Shown: positions 37,813-47,225, numbered from the stretch's first letter. The stretch is 64,000 nucleotides of DNA from Deinococcus taeanensis (GCF_020229735.1 NZ_CP083455.1:895001-959000), one strand, 5' to 3'. Made by a program: numbers and translations. Notes: generated by a model not told the origin, from the sequence alone.

Positions 37813-38508
37813 TTAGAGCACCCGCTCCAGCCACCAGGCGGTGACGTCCAGCCGGTCCGCGTGCAGCAGGTGTGGTTCGCCCGCCAGCGTGAAACCCAGC
37901 GGCTCCGCCAGGGTGTTCACGCGGACGGCCGCCTCGGCCCGGCGCAGCGGCCACGGCGCGTGCTGAATGCGGCCCCGGTACACCCGCCCGGCCCGGTCGG
38001 CGCTGAACAGGTGCAGGCGATCTGTGAGCCAGGCCTCCAGACTTCCGGGCGTGGCGGGCAGCGGCGCGCCGACCGGGCGGTACGCGGCGGCAAACGTCCC
38101 GGGACCGGTCCGCAGGTCGGTGCGGACACTGGCGTACCGGGTCACGTCGCCCTGGCGGTCCACCCACATGCGCGCCTGCCGGTACGGCAGGTGAAAGAAC
38201 CGCCGCGCCATTGCCGCCGCGAGAGGCTGCGTGACGTCCAGGGAGTAGAACCACACGCCGCTGTGGCCGTTCACGCGCACGTAGGTGCGCAGGTTCAGTT
38301 CCGGGAAGGCGCTCAGCCCAGGCACGGCAGGTGTCAGGCGCGGCGCGACGTCCTCCATCCGGAACGGTACCGCCGCCACGTACGCCTTGCCGGCGTAGGT
38401 TTCCACCTGCACGCCGCGCGGCAGGGTGGCCTGGACGGCAGCCGGCGGCACCGCCCAGTGCATGAAGCAGAGGTCCAGCCAGCGCATCCGCAGTACCCAG
38501 GGCAGCAT
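37813..38508 (-). CDS. DUF2071 (YqjF-like) protein
   Basis: The 231-residue protein matches the DUF2071 family in length and landmarks: LCFMHWAVPPAAVQATLPRG near the start, VAAVPFRMEDV, and ELNLRTYVRVNGHSGVWFYS. The function of the family is not established. It is convergent with mfd and has no partner gene. No ribosome binding site or -10 box decides the ATG. Confidence 0.82.
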   Translation of the reverse strand: MLPWVLRMRWLDLCFMHWAVPPAAVQATLPRGVQVETYAGKAYVAAVPFRMEDVAPRLTPAVPGLSAFPELNLRTYVRVNGHSGVWFYSLDVTQPLAAAMARRFFHLPYRQARMWVDRQGDVTRYASVRTDLRTGPGTFAAAYRPVGAPLPATPGSLEAWLTDRLHLFSADRAGRVYRGRIQHAPWPLRRAEAAVRVNTLAEPLGFTLAGEPHLLHADRLDVTAWWLERVL

Positions 38509-38734
38509 GCGTCACAGCACAGCACGCCCCGGCCTGGCCAGGCGAGGGAAGAGAACAATGTGAGAAGCAGAAAGTTCAGGCCAACCTTGCGTGAACCCCG
38601 CCTTGGTTGAACTGTCAGGTGAAGGGCCGTGGCCGCCCATAGGCTGAGTTCGTTGCGCCGCGCCGGCGTCCCTGCGGTCCGTTCAGCGGACCGGACGTCC
38701 GGACCAGCTGCGCGTCACTGAACGGAGGTCTCAC

Positions 38735-39190
38735 ATGATGAACAACGAAACCGCGCTCGACAAACTCCAGTACCTGCTTGGCACCCTGCGTGACGGTGAG
38801 AAGGGCTTTACGGACGCTGCGGAGCACGCGACCGACCCCAGCCTGAAGAGCCTGTTCACGCAGCGCAGCGCGCAGCGCGCCCAGATGGCCACCGAGGTGG
38901 AGTCCCACATCACCCGCCTGGGCGGCGAGCCGAACAACCGCAGCAGCGTGGGCGCCGCGTTGCACCGCACGTGGCTGAACGTCCGCGACGCCCTGACCGG
39001 CCGTGACGACTACCAGGTGGTGGCCGAGTGCGAACGCGGTGAGGACGTGGCCGTGGAGAACTACCAGGACGTGCTGAAGGAAACGGAACTGCCGGCCGAG
39101 CTGCGCAGCTTCGTGGAAGGCCAGTTCACGCAGGTGAAGGCCAGCCACGACCAGATCCGTGACATGAAAAACAGCATGCAGGCCAGCTGA
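38735..39190 (+). CDS. PA2169-family four-helix-bundle protein (DUF2383)
   Basis: The 151-residue, all-helical protein matches the PA2169 family: a ferritin-like bundle with DGEKGFTDAAEHATDPSLKS, CERGEDVAVENYQDVL and the C-terminal QVKASHDQIR. Members are often stress-induced, but the biochemical role is open. GGAGG precedes the ATG at a good distance. A TAGGCT hexamer near 38640 could be the -10 box of an 80-base leader. Confidence 0.85.
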   Translation: MMNNETALDKLQYLLGTLRDGEKGFTDAAEHATDPSLKSLFTQRSAQRAQMATEVESHITRLGGEPNNRSSVGAALHRTWLNVRDALTGRDDYQVVAECERGEDVAVENYQDVLKETELPAELRSFVEGQFTQVKASHDQIRDMKNSMQAS

Positions 39191-39205
39191 TCACCCCTGC
39201 ATGAA

Positions 39206-39237
39206 GACCGCCCGCAGCCAGATGGCTGCGGGCGGTC
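39206..39237. terminator. Bidirectional terminator hairpin
   Basis: Perfect 14-base arms GACCGCCCGCAGCC and GGCTGCGGGCGGTC with a four-base loop lie between two convergent genes. Confidence 0.85.
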
Positions 39238-39253
39238 TCGCGTCCGGAACGGC

Positions 39254-40942
39254 TCAGCTGCGCTTGCGGCGGCGCAGGCGTTCCATCGCGGAATCCAGGC
39301 TCAGGCGCATGCGTTCCAGTGCCTGCGCGAGGTCACCGATCTCGTCATTGCGGTTGGCTTTCACCGGGCGGCTCAGGTCACCCATGCTGATCGCGTCGGC
39401 CACCCGCACGAGTTCCTCGATGGGCGTCACGACCGCGCGGGCCGCGCGCAGCGCCAGGTACGCCGCGATCGCCAGGGCGGCCAGTGACACCAGCAGCACC
39501 AGCAGCAGCGTGCGGCGCAGCGCGCTCTGCTGCTTGCCGTTTTCCACGCCGACCGCCACGGTGTACAGCACGTCGTCGCTTTCTGTGGGCCGGTCGTTCG
39601 TTACGACGCGCTTGCCCTCTTCCTGCTTGACCGTCACCTGCTGCACGATGAAGTTCACTTTCGTGACCCGCTGGTTGACAGGGTCGGCGGCGAGCTTGTC
39701 GAGCTTGGCGATGTCGTTGGCGGTGCCGCCCATGTTGCGCATTTCGGTGGCCTGATCGCGGTACACCTTGGCGGGCGAGATCGCGGTGACGAAACCGGCG
39801 CGGCCCGCGTTGTCCACCAGCCAGTTGCTGACCTCGGCGTTCAGCAGGTCGTTCACGTCCGGGGTCTGGCTGGCGAAGTAACGCGACCCGTCGCGCAACT
39901 CGACCTGCACGAAGCCTACGCTGGAATTGTTCACGAGTGCTTCGAGCTGCGGGGGAATGCTCTGGCTCCCGCGGGTGGAGTCGATGTTGCTGGCCACGGC
40001 CACCGCCACGGCCTGTGCGTTGCGCTGCACCAGGCCGTTCTGCAGGGGCGGCAGGGTGAGGGCCAGCACGCCCAGGGTCAGGGCGCTGGAGATGCCCAGC
40101 GGCACCAGGGCGCCAACCGCCATGCGGCGGCGCAGGCTGCTGCGGCGCGGCTGCGTCGTGGCCGCGTCCTCGTGCGTGGGCACGACGACTGGACCGGCGT
40201 TCGAAACCTGCACTTCCGCCGTCACTTCCGGCCTGGCCGGCGCTTCGGTCAGGGTCAGGGCGCCCGTGAAGTCCGACCAGACGTCCGCGGCGGGGTCGCT
40301 CGTATTCCCGGCGCCTGCGCTGGGGACGCTGCCGCTCAGGGTGGCGAAGGGATCATCAAAGGGCGAGGTGGCGAGCGCCTCAGGGGGCGCCATGATCGCT
40401 GCGGCGCCGCTGGCGCTGTCCCCACCGAACGATGACGACCCCAGGGCGGTGGGGGCGGGGGGCGTACTCCAGTCCACGCCGGGCATGAACTCGCCGGGCA
40501 GCGGGGCGCCGAGCGGTTCGGGGAAGGCGGGGAACGGGGCGTCGACCGGCACTGAGTTCACTTCAGGCCACACGGCCGGCGCACTCAGGGCTCCGAAGCT
40601 GTCCGCGGCGCTGCCGGGCGCACGGTCGGGTGCGAGCAGCGCGTCGTCTGTGCTGACGGTCTGGCCGCTCATGGCCGGGCGGAGACTCTGGAAGGGTTCG
40701 CTGATGACGCTGGTTTCGTCGCGCACTTCTTCCAGGCTGACGTCCGCGCCGATGCTCTGGAACATGCTGAGCAGCAGCTCCGCGCGGGCGCGGCCGGTGG
40801 GTTTCATCAGGCGGCCGGTGCGGCGGTCACTCAGGCGCTGGGCCTGCTCGGGGTTCAGGCCGAAACGGTCGCGCAGCTGCTCTTCAAGCTCGGGTTTGCG
40901 CAGCGGGTCAACGGGCTGACGGATCACAACCGTGTACTTCAT
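39254..40942 (-). CDS. Two-TM membrane protein ending in a HAMP domain, output unknown
   Basis: The 562-residue protein has an N-terminal cytoplasmic domain (about 1-75) and a long Pro/Ala/Ser-rich linker. A membrane segment at about 285-305, a periplasmic domain of about 170 residues, a second segment and a HAMP domain (about 500-550) follow. It stops right after HAMP, with no kinase, methyl-accepting or cyclase domain. The N-terminal domain (KYTVVIRQPVDPL) may be the output. AGGGAG lies seven bases before the ATG. It ends a three-gene operon. I do not know its function. Confidence 0.75.
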   Translation of the reverse strand: MKYTVVIRQPVDPLRKPELEEQLRDRFGLNPEQAQRLSDRRTGRLMKPTGRARAELLLSMFQSIGADVSLEEVRDETSVISEPFQSLRPAMSGQTVSTDDALLAPDRAPGSAADSFGALSAPAVWPEVNSVPVDAPFPAFPEPLGAPLPGEFMPGVDWSTPPAPTALGSSSFGGDSASGAAAIMAPPEALATSPFDDPFATLSGSVPSAGAGNTSDPAADVWSDFTGALTLTEAPARPEVTAEVQVSNAGPVVVPTHEDAATTQPRRSSLRRRMAVGALVPLGISSALTLGVLALTLPPLQNGLVQRNAQAVAVAVASNIDSTRGSQSIPPQLEALVNNSSVGFVQVELRDGSRYFASQTPDVNDLLNAEVSNWLVDNAGRAGFVTAISPAKVYRDQATEMRNMGGTANDIAKLDKLAADPVNQRVTKVNFIVQQVTVKQEEGKRVVTNDRPTESDDVLYTVAVGVENGKQQSALRRTLLLVLLVSLAALAIAAYLALRAARAVVTPIEELVRVADAISMGDLSRPVKANRNDEIGDLAQALERMRLSLDSAMERLRRRKRS

Positions 40943-41024
40943 TTCGGAACTCCCTGGGGCGTGAGATTCATCGTGGTGTCCTCCGGTGGGGTCAGCGGCC
41001 GCAGAGCCGCGCAGGGTGGTCGGG

Positions 41025-41429
41025 TCATGTGATGCCGCGCTCTCGCAGCAGACGGGCAAACAGCTGCACGCGGTCCTGACTGAGCTGCCGGGCGAGGCTG
41101 GACAGCAGGGCGTTGAGGGTCGCCTGCTCCCCGAGGTCATCAAGCACCTCGTCGACCATCACGGCGGCCATGGGGCCCACAGCGGCGGTCAGGCACTGGG
41201 CGACCGCGTCGGCGGTCTCGTCGGTGACGGCCTGGTCGCGCTGGTTGGCGCGTGCCACCCAGGCGGCAGCGGTTCTGAGGCGATCCTGTACGTCCGGAAC
41301 GGTCATGCCGGACAGGCGCGCCACTTCGGCAATATCCCGTTGGCCGTCCACGTGGTGAAGCACGCGCCACACGTTGAAGGGCAGCGGGCTGCTGTCTTCC
41401 AGGCCGGCTGGCCAGACGGGGGCGCTCAC
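41025..41429 (-). CDS. Small winged-helix-like protein of the HAMP unit
   Basis: The 134-residue protein resembles the winged-helix tails of bacterial signalling proteins (VWRVLHHVDGQRDIAEVARLS). A helical domain (AVGPMAAVMVDEVLDDLG) of a kind that follows DUF4388 or Roadblock modules comes next. The GTG start overlaps the stop of the preceding gene as GTGA. It has no membrane segment. It may link the HAMP protein to a cytoplasmic target; this is inference. Confidence 0.6.
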   Translation of the reverse strand: MSAPVWPAGLEDSSPLPFNVWRVLHHVDGQRDIAEVARLSGMTVPDVQDRLRTAAAWVARANQRDQAVTDETADAVAQCLTAAVGPMAAVMVDEVLDDLGEQATLNALLSSLARQLSQDRVQLFARLLRERGIT

Positions 41430-42280
41430 CGGGCCTCCAGGCCGGACGCTGCCCATTCGGGCCGGTCACGCAGGTTCGTGATGGGCAGGTCCACGAGACG
41501 CACGCCGAGCCGGGCGAGCACGCCGCGCAGCGCCGCGATCAGCGCGGGGCGGAACTCTTCGACCGGGACGTCCTCGTCAATGGTGAGCTGACCGCGTTGC
41601 AGCGTGACGTCCTGCGCGAAGGGATCAAGGCAGGGGTGCTCATCGGCGAGCCGGACGGTGACCTCCTGCCAGGCAGTGTCCAGCGGCTGCGCGCGGTGAA
41701 CGGTGAGCAGCAGTTCCTGCCAGAACCCCACGAGCCCCTCGCGGTTCGCCTCGGAGTGCGGGGAGAAGAGCACACCGCCCGCGCCCGTGCCGGGGACCTC
41801 GCCGGCAATCACGCGTCCTGAGGCCCAGTAGCTGCACGTGGTGCCTGTCATCAGCAGACCGTGGAAATGCCGGCGTTCCAGCTCGGCGCGCCCCACGGGC
41901 CACGGCGCGCTCAGGGGTTCTCCCTCCACGTCCCGGGTGCTCCACAACAGGTCCACGAGGCGTGGGGAGAGTTCCGTGAGGCTCACGCGGGCGCGGGGCA
42001 GCCCCTGCATGACGGTCCCCCACGTGACCAGCTGCCCGGCGTGCGTGTAGCCGCCCAGCAGCGTGCCCCGGTTCCACAGGAAACGCCCCCAGCGGGCGCC
42101 CTGCCAGGCATCGAAGGCCCCGGTGAATTCACGGCTCTGCCGGGCACTGAGATCCGTGGTGACTTCCGTCCAGGGGTAGTGGTCGGTGCTCAGGGCACTG
42201 TACACGGCACCCTCCTGCGGCACGGGGACGGGGTGGAGGAGTTTGATGGGGGAGGCAGTTGTGGCAGTGGGCTCTGGCAT
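41426..42280 (-). CDS. Unknown 284-residue protein, first gene of the HAMP unit
   Basis: I do not recognise this soluble protein. It is rich in Trp (SYWASG, WGRFLWNRGTLLGGY) and appears alpha/beta, with an acidic helical end. The C-terminal part (QRGQLTIDEDVPVEEFRPAL) could be a separate small domain. It starts the operon and overlaps the next gene by four bases. A weak CGGAAG lies upstream of the ATG. Confidence 0.7.
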   Translation of the reverse strand: MPEPTATTASPIKLLHPVPVPQEGAVYSALSTDHYPWTEVTTDLSARQSREFTGAFDAWQGARWGRFLWNRGTLLGGYTHAGQLVTWGTVMQGLPRARVSLTELSPRLVDLLWSTRDVEGEPLSAPWPVGRAELERRHFHGLLMTGTTCSYWASGRVIAGEVPGTGAGGVLFSPHSEANREGLVGFWQELLLTVHRAQPLDTAWQEVTVRLADEHPCLDPFAQDVTLQRGQLTIDEDVPVEEFRPALIAALRGVLARLGVRLVDLPITNLRDRPEWAASGLEAR

Positions 42281-42393
42281 TCAAACTTCCGGTGAGGTGA
42301 GCATGAGGAAAGGGGTCAGGTGAACGACTGTCGTCCTACAGGGATACACCATCATGACACTCTGAAGGCTCTTACTCGCCGCTTACAGATGTG

Positions 42394-42428
42394 AAAAACC
42401 GCACCCCCACGCGTTCGGGAGGTGCGGT
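42394..42428 (-). terminator. Terminator of the bacilliredoxin-like gene
   Basis: Arms ACCGCACC (42398-42405) and GGTGCGGT (42421-42428) are followed on the minus strand by five T. Confidence 0.85.
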
Positions 42429-42477
42429 GTGTCCGTGAGGCGCCCCTGAGAGGGGCCTCAGGGGCCGGGAGAGGGCC

Positions 42478-43122
42478 TCAGCCCAGTTCGGTAAGCAGCG
42501 CCTGCACGCGGGCCTTCAGGTCGCCGCGCTCCTGAGGTGCCCCGAGCTGGTGCAGGCCACCGTGGTACGCATCCGGATCGCCGAACAGCCGCGAAAGCAG
42601 CTCGAACTCGCGCTGGCTGCGCAGGCTCGCGTCATCACGGAACAGGTTCACGTACTGATCCTGGAAGGCCCATTCGCTCAGCTGGCCGTCCAGGAACGCC
42701 CGCATCAGGCGGCGGTAGGGTTCCACGTTGTCATCCGTGGCGACGCTCGCCACGCCCTGACGCACCGGCACCTGCGCCTGGAACACCGGCGTGAGCGCCT
42801 CGGGGGTGATGTCCCAGTTGTTCACCTCGAACTGCGGTTCGCCGTTCTGGAACAGAATGAACTGCGGGCTGTGATGCACGATGCCCGTGCGCTGCGTGAC
42901 GTGGTTGCTGGCCGGGCGCCAGTCGACCACGCGGATGAACCCCACGGGCAGGTCGTGGCGCTGCAGGAAGGTTTCGAGCACGCCGAAGCCCTGCATGGTC
43001 TTGTGGCAGGTGCCGGCCTTGAACACGGCGGCCAGCGGGTAATCCTGCAGGAACTGATCCACGTCCTCGGGGGTGGTCAGGGGCACCAGGACCTGCGCTT
43101 CGTTCTGAGTGGTCTGCGTCAT
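42478..43122 (-). CDS. Monothiol bacilliredoxin (YtxJ/BrxC-like) fused to an immunity-like helical domain
   Basis: The 214-residue protein has two parts. Residues 1-115 match the YtxJ/BrxC family: [10 protein letters not shown] with one Cys, [20 protein letters not shown] and [12 protein letters not shown]. These proteins act on bacillithiol mixed disulfides. Residues 135-195 are helical ([20 protein letters not shown]) and resemble colicin-type immunity proteins. The fusion is unusual. TATGCT (43129-43134) ends six bases before the ATG, so it is leaderless. Confidence 0.75.
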   Translation of the reverse strand: MTQTTQNEAQVLVPLTTPEDVDQFLQDYPLAAVFKAGTCHKTMQGFGVLETFLQRHDLPVGFIRVVDWRPASNHVTQRTGIVHHSPQFILFQNGEPQFEVNNWDITPEALTPVFQAQVPVRQGVASVATDDNVEPYRRLMRAFLDGQLSEWAFQDQYVNLFRDDASLRSQREFELLSRLFGDPDAYHGGLHQLGAPQERGDLKARVQALLTELG

Positions 43123-43128
43123 GTCCTC

Positions 43129-43134
43129 AGCATA
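43129..43134 (-). promoter_or_regulatory. -10 box TATGCT, leaderless promoter
   Basis: On the minus strand TATGCT is followed by six bases and the ATG at 43122. Confidence 0.6.
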
Positions 43135-43199
43135 CCGCCTGCTTTAGAAAACGAAGTGAGGAGGCCCACAAGCGGCTCCTGCTTCCCTGCCCGCTCCTC

Positions 43200-44165
43200 T
43201 CAGTCCAGAACCCAGACCTGCACTTTCAGGTGATCTGCGCCCGGGTAGTCCTCGCCGGCCCCCAGCTGCGCCTCGAGCCGCGCCCGCCGGCCCCCAGCGG
43301 CCAGGCCCGCCCTGATCATCCGCTCGAACGCGCCTCGCCCTACCCCCGCGTGGTTGAGCAGGGCCAGAACCGTGCCGCCCGGCGCTGTCACTCTCGCCGC
43401 CAGCGAGGCCAGCCGCGCGTAATCCCGCTCCGAACGCCACACCCCTGCCTTCCCGCGCGCGAAACTGGGCGGATCCAGCACCACCAGATCAAACCGGTCC
43501 CCGCGCCGCTCCAGGCGCGCAAGCCACTCGAACACGTCCCCGAACAGGAAATCCACGTCCGGCGCCGGCAGACCACTCAGGGCGTAATTCGCCTGCCCCC
43601 ACGCCAGGACCTTGCGCGAGAGGTCCACGTTCTTCACGGCCTGCGCGCCGCCCAGCGCGGCACTCAGGCCGAAGCCGCAGGTGTACGCGAAGGTATTCAG
43701 CACCCGCCGGCCCGCCGCGTGCTCCCGCACCCACGCCCGCGCCGGGCGGGCGTCCGTGAACAGCCCCACACTCAGGTCCGCGCCCGGGCGGATCAGAAAC
43801 GGCACGCCGGCCTCCAGCGCCGTGACCTCCGGCCGGTCCGCTCCCCATACCGGGTCCGGCGGAGACAGCTGTTCGCGGGCCACATTCGCCGCGTGCCTCG
43901 CCTCCACCGGCCGGCGCTTCAGGTACACGCCGCCCAGGCCCCCGGCGTTCCCGCACGCCTCGGCCAGCGCCGCCTCCTGAGCCGCGTCGAGCGGCGCGTA
44001 CAGGCTCAGGATACCGGCGTCCCCAGCGACATCCAGCGTAAACTGCCCAGCCGTTTCCGTCAGGTGCGCGGCGCGGTACACCGTGGTACCCTGCGCCACC
44101 AGATGCGCGCGGCGCGCCAGCAGCGTCCCCAGGTCCGGCAGGGTCAGGTCATGAAACTCGGTCAC
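43200..44165 (-). CDS. Class I SAM-dependent (rRNA cytosine-like) methyltransferase
   Basis: The 321-residue protein resembles the RlmI/RlmK type. A small N-terminal domain precedes a Rossmann methyltransferase with [20 protein letters not shown] (SAM binding) and the catalytic DPPSFARGK. The DPPSF motif points to base methylation of rRNA; the exact position is unknown. The GTG at 44165 follows TACACT by seven bases. The open frame up to 44237 would begin before the promoter. Confidence 0.85.
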   Translation of the reverse strand: MTEFHDLTLPDLGTLLARRAHLVAQGTTVYRAAHLTETAGQFTLDVAGDAGILSLYAPLDAAQEAALAEACGNAGGLGGVYLKRRPVEARHAANVAREQLSPPDPVWGADRPEVTALEAGVPFLIRPGADLSVGLFTDARPARAWVREHAAGRRVLNTFAYTCGFGLSAALGGAQAVKNVDLSRKVLAWGQANYALSGLPAPDVDFLFGDVFEWLARLERRGDRFDLVVLDPPSFARGKAGVWRSERDYARLASLAARVTAPGGTVLALLNHAGVGRGAFERMIRAGLAAGGRRARLEAQLGAGEDYPGADHLKVQVWVLD

Positions 44166-44172
44166 AGCGCCG

Positions 44173-44178
44173 AGTGTA
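44173..44178 (-). promoter_or_regulatory. -10 box TACACT, leaderless promoter
   Basis: On the minus strand TACACT is followed by seven bases and the GTG at 44165. Confidence 0.6.
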
Positions 44179-44223
44179 CACAGCGCCGGGCGGCCGGGCC
44201 GGTCTGCGCCGGCCTGAACGCGT

Positions 44224-44251
44224 GGGGAGAAGGCCACGCGGCCTTCTCCCC
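44224..44251 (-). terminator. Terminator-like hairpin after mraY
   Basis: Twelve-base perfect arms GGGGAGAAGGCC and GGCCTTCTCCCC enclose a four-base loop. A T tract is lacking. Confidence 0.65.
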
Positions 44252-44271
44252 GGCAAGGTCTGCGTTCGCCC

Positions 44272-45195
44272 CTAGGGCCGGCCGCCCAGCAGCCACCAGA
44301 CGGCAGCGGTGGCCACGGCCGTCACCACCCAGAACCGCATGGTGACGTGCGTTTCCGGCCACCCGATGTCCTGGTGCTCAAAATGATGCTGAATGGGCGC
44401 CATCTTGAAGACACGTTTGCCACGCAGTTTGAACGAGGCCACCTGAATCACCACGCTCAGGACCGCCACGACCGGAATGATGGCCGCGATCGGCAGCAGC
44501 CATACGTCCGCGTACAGCACGTAGGCGCCCGCCGCGACCGCCCCGATGGCGTGACTGCCCATGTCGCCCATGAACACCCGCGCCGGGTGCGCGTTGAACC
44601 ACAGGAACCCCAGCAGCGCCGCGACGAGCAGGGCACTGACCGGCGAGAGCGCCAGCAGGGGCAGCAGCAGAATGATCGCCACGCCGCTCAGCAGGCCGTC
44701 CAGGCCGTCCGTGAAGTTGAAGGCGTTCACGCTGCCCACCATCACGAGTGTCAGCAGGATGGTGTCGCCCAGCTGCCCGAACCCCGGCACCAGCTCGTGC
44801 GCCGCCAGGGGCGCCGCAAAAAACGCGAACAGCGCCGCCACCAGAAACTGCAGCGGGAACTTCTCACGCGCCAGCAGCTCCGTCTTCCCGCTGCCCTTCA
44901 TGCGTGACCGGATTTTCAGCAGGTCATCCACGCCGCCCACCACGCCCATGCCCAGGGCGGCCAGCATGATCACCAGTTCCCGCGGTCCGCCGCCGTGACC
45001 GGTGAAGTACAGGGGGAAGAACACGGCGGCCATGGCCAGCACGAACGGCACGCCGCCCGCCGTGGGCGTCCCCTCCTTGACAAGGTGGGTCTGTGGGCCG
45101 TCCTGCCGGACCTTCTGTCCCCAGCCGCGCGCTCGGCTCACCCGGACGAACAGCCCCACCAGAAACCAGGACAGCAGCGCCGTGACGACCATCAT
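44272..45195 (-). CDS. mraY: Phospho-N-acetylmuramoyl-pentapeptide transferase
   Basis: The 307-residue, multi-pass membrane enzyme carries the family signatures [18 protein letters not shown] and MAPIQHHFE. It joins UDP-MurNAc-pentapeptide to undecaprenyl phosphate to make lipid I. It stands outside a division/cell-wall cluster here, which is not unusual for the phylum. A TAGGCT hexamer at about 45239-45244 (minus strand) could be its -10 box. Confidence 0.95.
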   Translation of the reverse strand: MMVVTALLSWFLVGLFVRVSRARGWGQKVRQDGPQTHLVKEGTPTAGGVPFVLAMAAVFFPLYFTGHGGGPRELVIMLAALGMGVVGGVDDLLKIRSRMKGSGKTELLAREKFPLQFLVAALFAFFAAPLAAHELVPGFGQLGDTILLTLVMVGSVNAFNFTDGLDGLLSGVAIILLLPLLALSPVSALLVAALLGFLWFNAHPARVFMGDMGSHAIGAVAAGAYVLYADVWLLPIAAIIPVVAVLSVVIQVASFKLRGKRVFKMAPIQHHFEHQDIGWPETHVTMRFWVVTAVATAAVWWLLGGRP

Positions 45196-45265
45196 GGGCG
45201 CACCGCCCGAATTGCATGCATTCGCATCTCAACCGCGCAGCCTAGCATGCCGCCCGCACCGCCGC

Positions 45266-46051
45266 TCAGGCGCTCGCCGCTGCGCGGATGGCCCCGGCGA
45301 GCGCCGCAGGCACGTCCTCATGGGTTTCCAGGTGCCGCAACAGGGCCAGGGCCGCGTCCAGAGAGCGGTCGTACCCCGGCGCGAACGCCGGCAGAGCGGA
45401 GGCGAGCTCCGGGTAGCGCCGCTCGAACCGCCGCTCCAGGCCAAAGGGATCACCGCCCTGCGGCACGCTCTGGGCGCGGGCGGCGGCCAGGGCCAGCACG
45501 TGCCCCAGGGCGTACTCCTGAATGAACTTCAGCGCCGAGAGCCGCTCGCCCCGCTGGAAGCGCGTGACGCCCACCAGCAGGTTCGTGAGTGCCTCGCCCA
45601 GGTGATGCGCGTGCGCCGCGGCGCTCAGCCGCGCGGTCGGCCCTGCACTGCCGCTCAGCGTGATCTTCAGCGGCAGGTCCGGTGGAGCGTCCGGCGCGGC
45701 CCACACGAGCCGCGCGTTCTGGTAGGGGAGATCAGGCAGCTGCTCCACCCCGAACACCGCGAACTCGCCGTAGAGGCCGTCCTCAAAGAGCACCTTCGCG
45801 CCGGCGGGCGTGTTGTGAAACGCGTATGCGAGCGGGGCCGCCCCGGCCAGCCAGTCGCACTGCCGGCTGAACCATTCGGTCTGACCAGGGCGGGCAACAA
45901 CGAAGAAATCCAGGTCCGACCACTGGTCGAGCCGCGCGAGGTCGTGCCCCACTGAGCCCAGTCCCAGCAGGGCCACCGCCCGGCCCGAGCGGTCCAGGGC
46001 GCGGGCGATGTCGTCAAGGCGGGTCAGCAGGGCGGCCGGGCGGTCATTCAC
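45266..46051 (-). CDS. Nucleotidyltransferase-domain protein
   Basis: The 261-residue protein has an N-terminal nucleotidyltransferase signature (LLGLGSVGHDLARLDQWSDLDFF) with the paired acidic residues that bind Mg-NTP. A helical half follows, as in aminoglycoside nucleotidyltransferases. The target could be an antibiotic or a small molecule; resistance is not shown. The GTG at 46051 follows TACAAC by six bases, a leaderless start inside the tail of the preceding gene. Confidence 0.75.
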   Translation of the reverse strand: MNDRPAALLTRLDDIARALDRSGRAVALLGLGSVGHDLARLDQWSDLDFFVVARPGQTEWFSRQCDWLAGAAPLAYAFHNTPAGAKVLFEDGLYGEFAVFGVEQLPDLPYQNARLVWAAPDAPPDLPLKITLSGSAGPTARLSAAAHAHHLGEALTNLLVGVTRFQRGERLSALKFIQEYALGHVLALAAARAQSVPQGGDPFGLERRFERRYPELASALPAFAPGYDRSLDAALALLRHLETHEDVPAALAGAIRAAASA

Positions 46052-46057
46052 CCTTCT

Positions 46058-46063
46058 GTTGTA
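46058..46063 (-). promoter_or_regulatory. -10 box TACAAC, leaderless promoter
   Basis: On the minus strand TACAAC is followed by six bases and the GTG at 46051. Confidence 0.4.
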
Positions 46064-46070
46064 CTGCGCT

Positions 46071-46538
46071 TCAGTTCGCCAGGTAGCGGATGAAGTCGCG
46101 CATCTCATTGACGCAGGGATTCGTGGCCTGGGCGGCGCTGCTGCCGGTCACGGTGCGCAGCACGCCCCGGTCACTCAGGTACAGCTGGCTCACGCGGTAG
46201 GTCACGCCGCTCTCCTGGAAATCGAACGCGGCAAGCACCCCCCAGTTTCCGGCGCGGTCCACGGGCTGCGTCACCACTGCGCGCACGTTCCGGCCCAGGG
46301 TGTTCTGCAGTTTCAGCGCGAAGGTGCGCGCTGCGTCCGGAGACGTGAAGGTGGGGAAGGCCTGACCATGGCGTTCCTCCCGCATCAGGCAGCTGCCCGA
46401 GGCGTCCGTCCAGTAGTTCGCGTCACCGCTCACGGGCGCCCAGCCGGCCAGAGGCACGATCAATGCGTGCGCGCCGCCGCACAGCAGCGCGCCGGGCACA
46501 ACAGACAGCAGCATGGACCGGAGAAGGCGAGGCATCAC
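46071..46538 (-). CDS. Exported protein of unknown function
   Basis: The 155-residue protein has a signal peptide ending near GGAHA (about residue 25). The mature domain has about 130 residues and two cysteines far apart (SCLMREE and PCVNEM) that may pair. I recognise no family. The GTG at 46538 follows TAGCCT by seven bases, and an ATG follows directly as the second codon. The nucleotidyltransferase gene begins 20 bases after its stop. Confidence 0.68.
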   Translation of the reverse strand: MMPRLLRSMLLSVVPGALLCGGAHALIVPLAGWAPVSGDANYWTDASGSCLMREERHGQAFPTFTSPDAARTFALKLQNTLGRNVRAVVTQPVDRAGNWGVLAAFDFQESGVTYRVSQLYLSDRGVLRTVTGSSAAQATNPCVNEMRDFIRYLAN

Positions 46539-46545
46539 GGGTCCC

Positions 46546-46551
46546 AGGCTA
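46546..46551 (-). promoter_or_regulatory. -10 box TAGCCT, leaderless promoter
   Basis: On the minus strand TAGCCT is followed by seven bases and the GTG at 46538. Confidence 0.5.
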
Positions 46552-46583
46552 GCAGGCGGATTCTGGCAATCTTGTGCTTTTTC

Positions 46584-47219
46584 TCATGAGAATGCAGGGC
46601 GCTCAACCGGGGCCGCCAGGGCGTCCAGACGCGCCTCCAGCCCCGCGCGAACTTCAGGCCACTCCGCGGCCAGCACGCTGAACATCACCGAATCCCGCGC
46701 CCGGCCGTCCGGACGCACCTGGTACTGCCGCAGCACCCCCTCCTGCACCGCGCCCAGCCGCCGCATCGCCCGCAGGCTGCGTTCATTCAGGGCGTCCACC
46801 TTGAACTGCACCCGCTGCGCGCCCAGCACCTCAAACGCCCGGCCCATCAGCAGCCGCTTGGCCTCCGGATTCACGCCGCTGCCCTGCGCCGCCGGCAGCA
46901 GCATCGTGCCCACCTCCACCCAGCGGTCGGCGACGTTCACCTCGCTGTAACTGATGCGCCCCACCACCCGCCCCGACGCCCGGTCCCGCACCGCAAAATT
47001 GATGCGGCGCGGCAGGGCGTTCAGGCGCTCCACATACTGCGCCCAGGCGTCCGGAGTGTTCGCTTCGGGACCACCCCGCGCAAGGAAACGGATGGTGTCC
47101 TCAGTGGCGCCCTCACTCAGGTCCGAGGCATGTTCGGGCCGCAGGGCCTCCAGGGTAACGACCCGGCCATGCAGCGTGGGAACGGCAAACCAGTCGGTGT
47201 CCGGAGCAGGCAACGTCAT
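46584..47219 (-). CDS. GNAT-family N-acetyltransferase (RimJ/RimL-like)
   Basis: The 211-residue protein has the GNAT core. RVVGRISYSEVN is the first strand pair, VEVGTMLLPAAQGSGVNPEA the acetyl-CoA-binding region, and FKVDALNERSLRAMRRLGA the late helix typical of RimJ/RimL relatives. It should acetylate an amino group on a protein or small molecule; the substrate is unknown. TAGCCT (47226-47231) ends six bases before the ATG. Confidence 0.85.
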   Translation of the reverse strand: MTLPAPDTDWFAVPTLHGRVVTLEALRPEHASDLSEGATEDTIRFLARGGPEANTPDAWAQYVERLNALPRRINFAVRDRASGRVVGRISYSEVNVADRWVEVGTMLLPAAQGSGVNPEAKRLLMGRAFEVLGAQRVQFKVDALNERSLRAMRRLGAVQEGVLRQYQVRPDGRARDSVMFSVLAAEWPEVRAGLEARLDALAAPVERPAFS

Positions 47220-47225
47220 GCCCGG

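Noticed and set aside
45266..46051. Aminoglycoside resistance gene
   Set aside because: The nucleotidyltransferase fold is visible, but nothing in the sequence shows antibiotic specificity.
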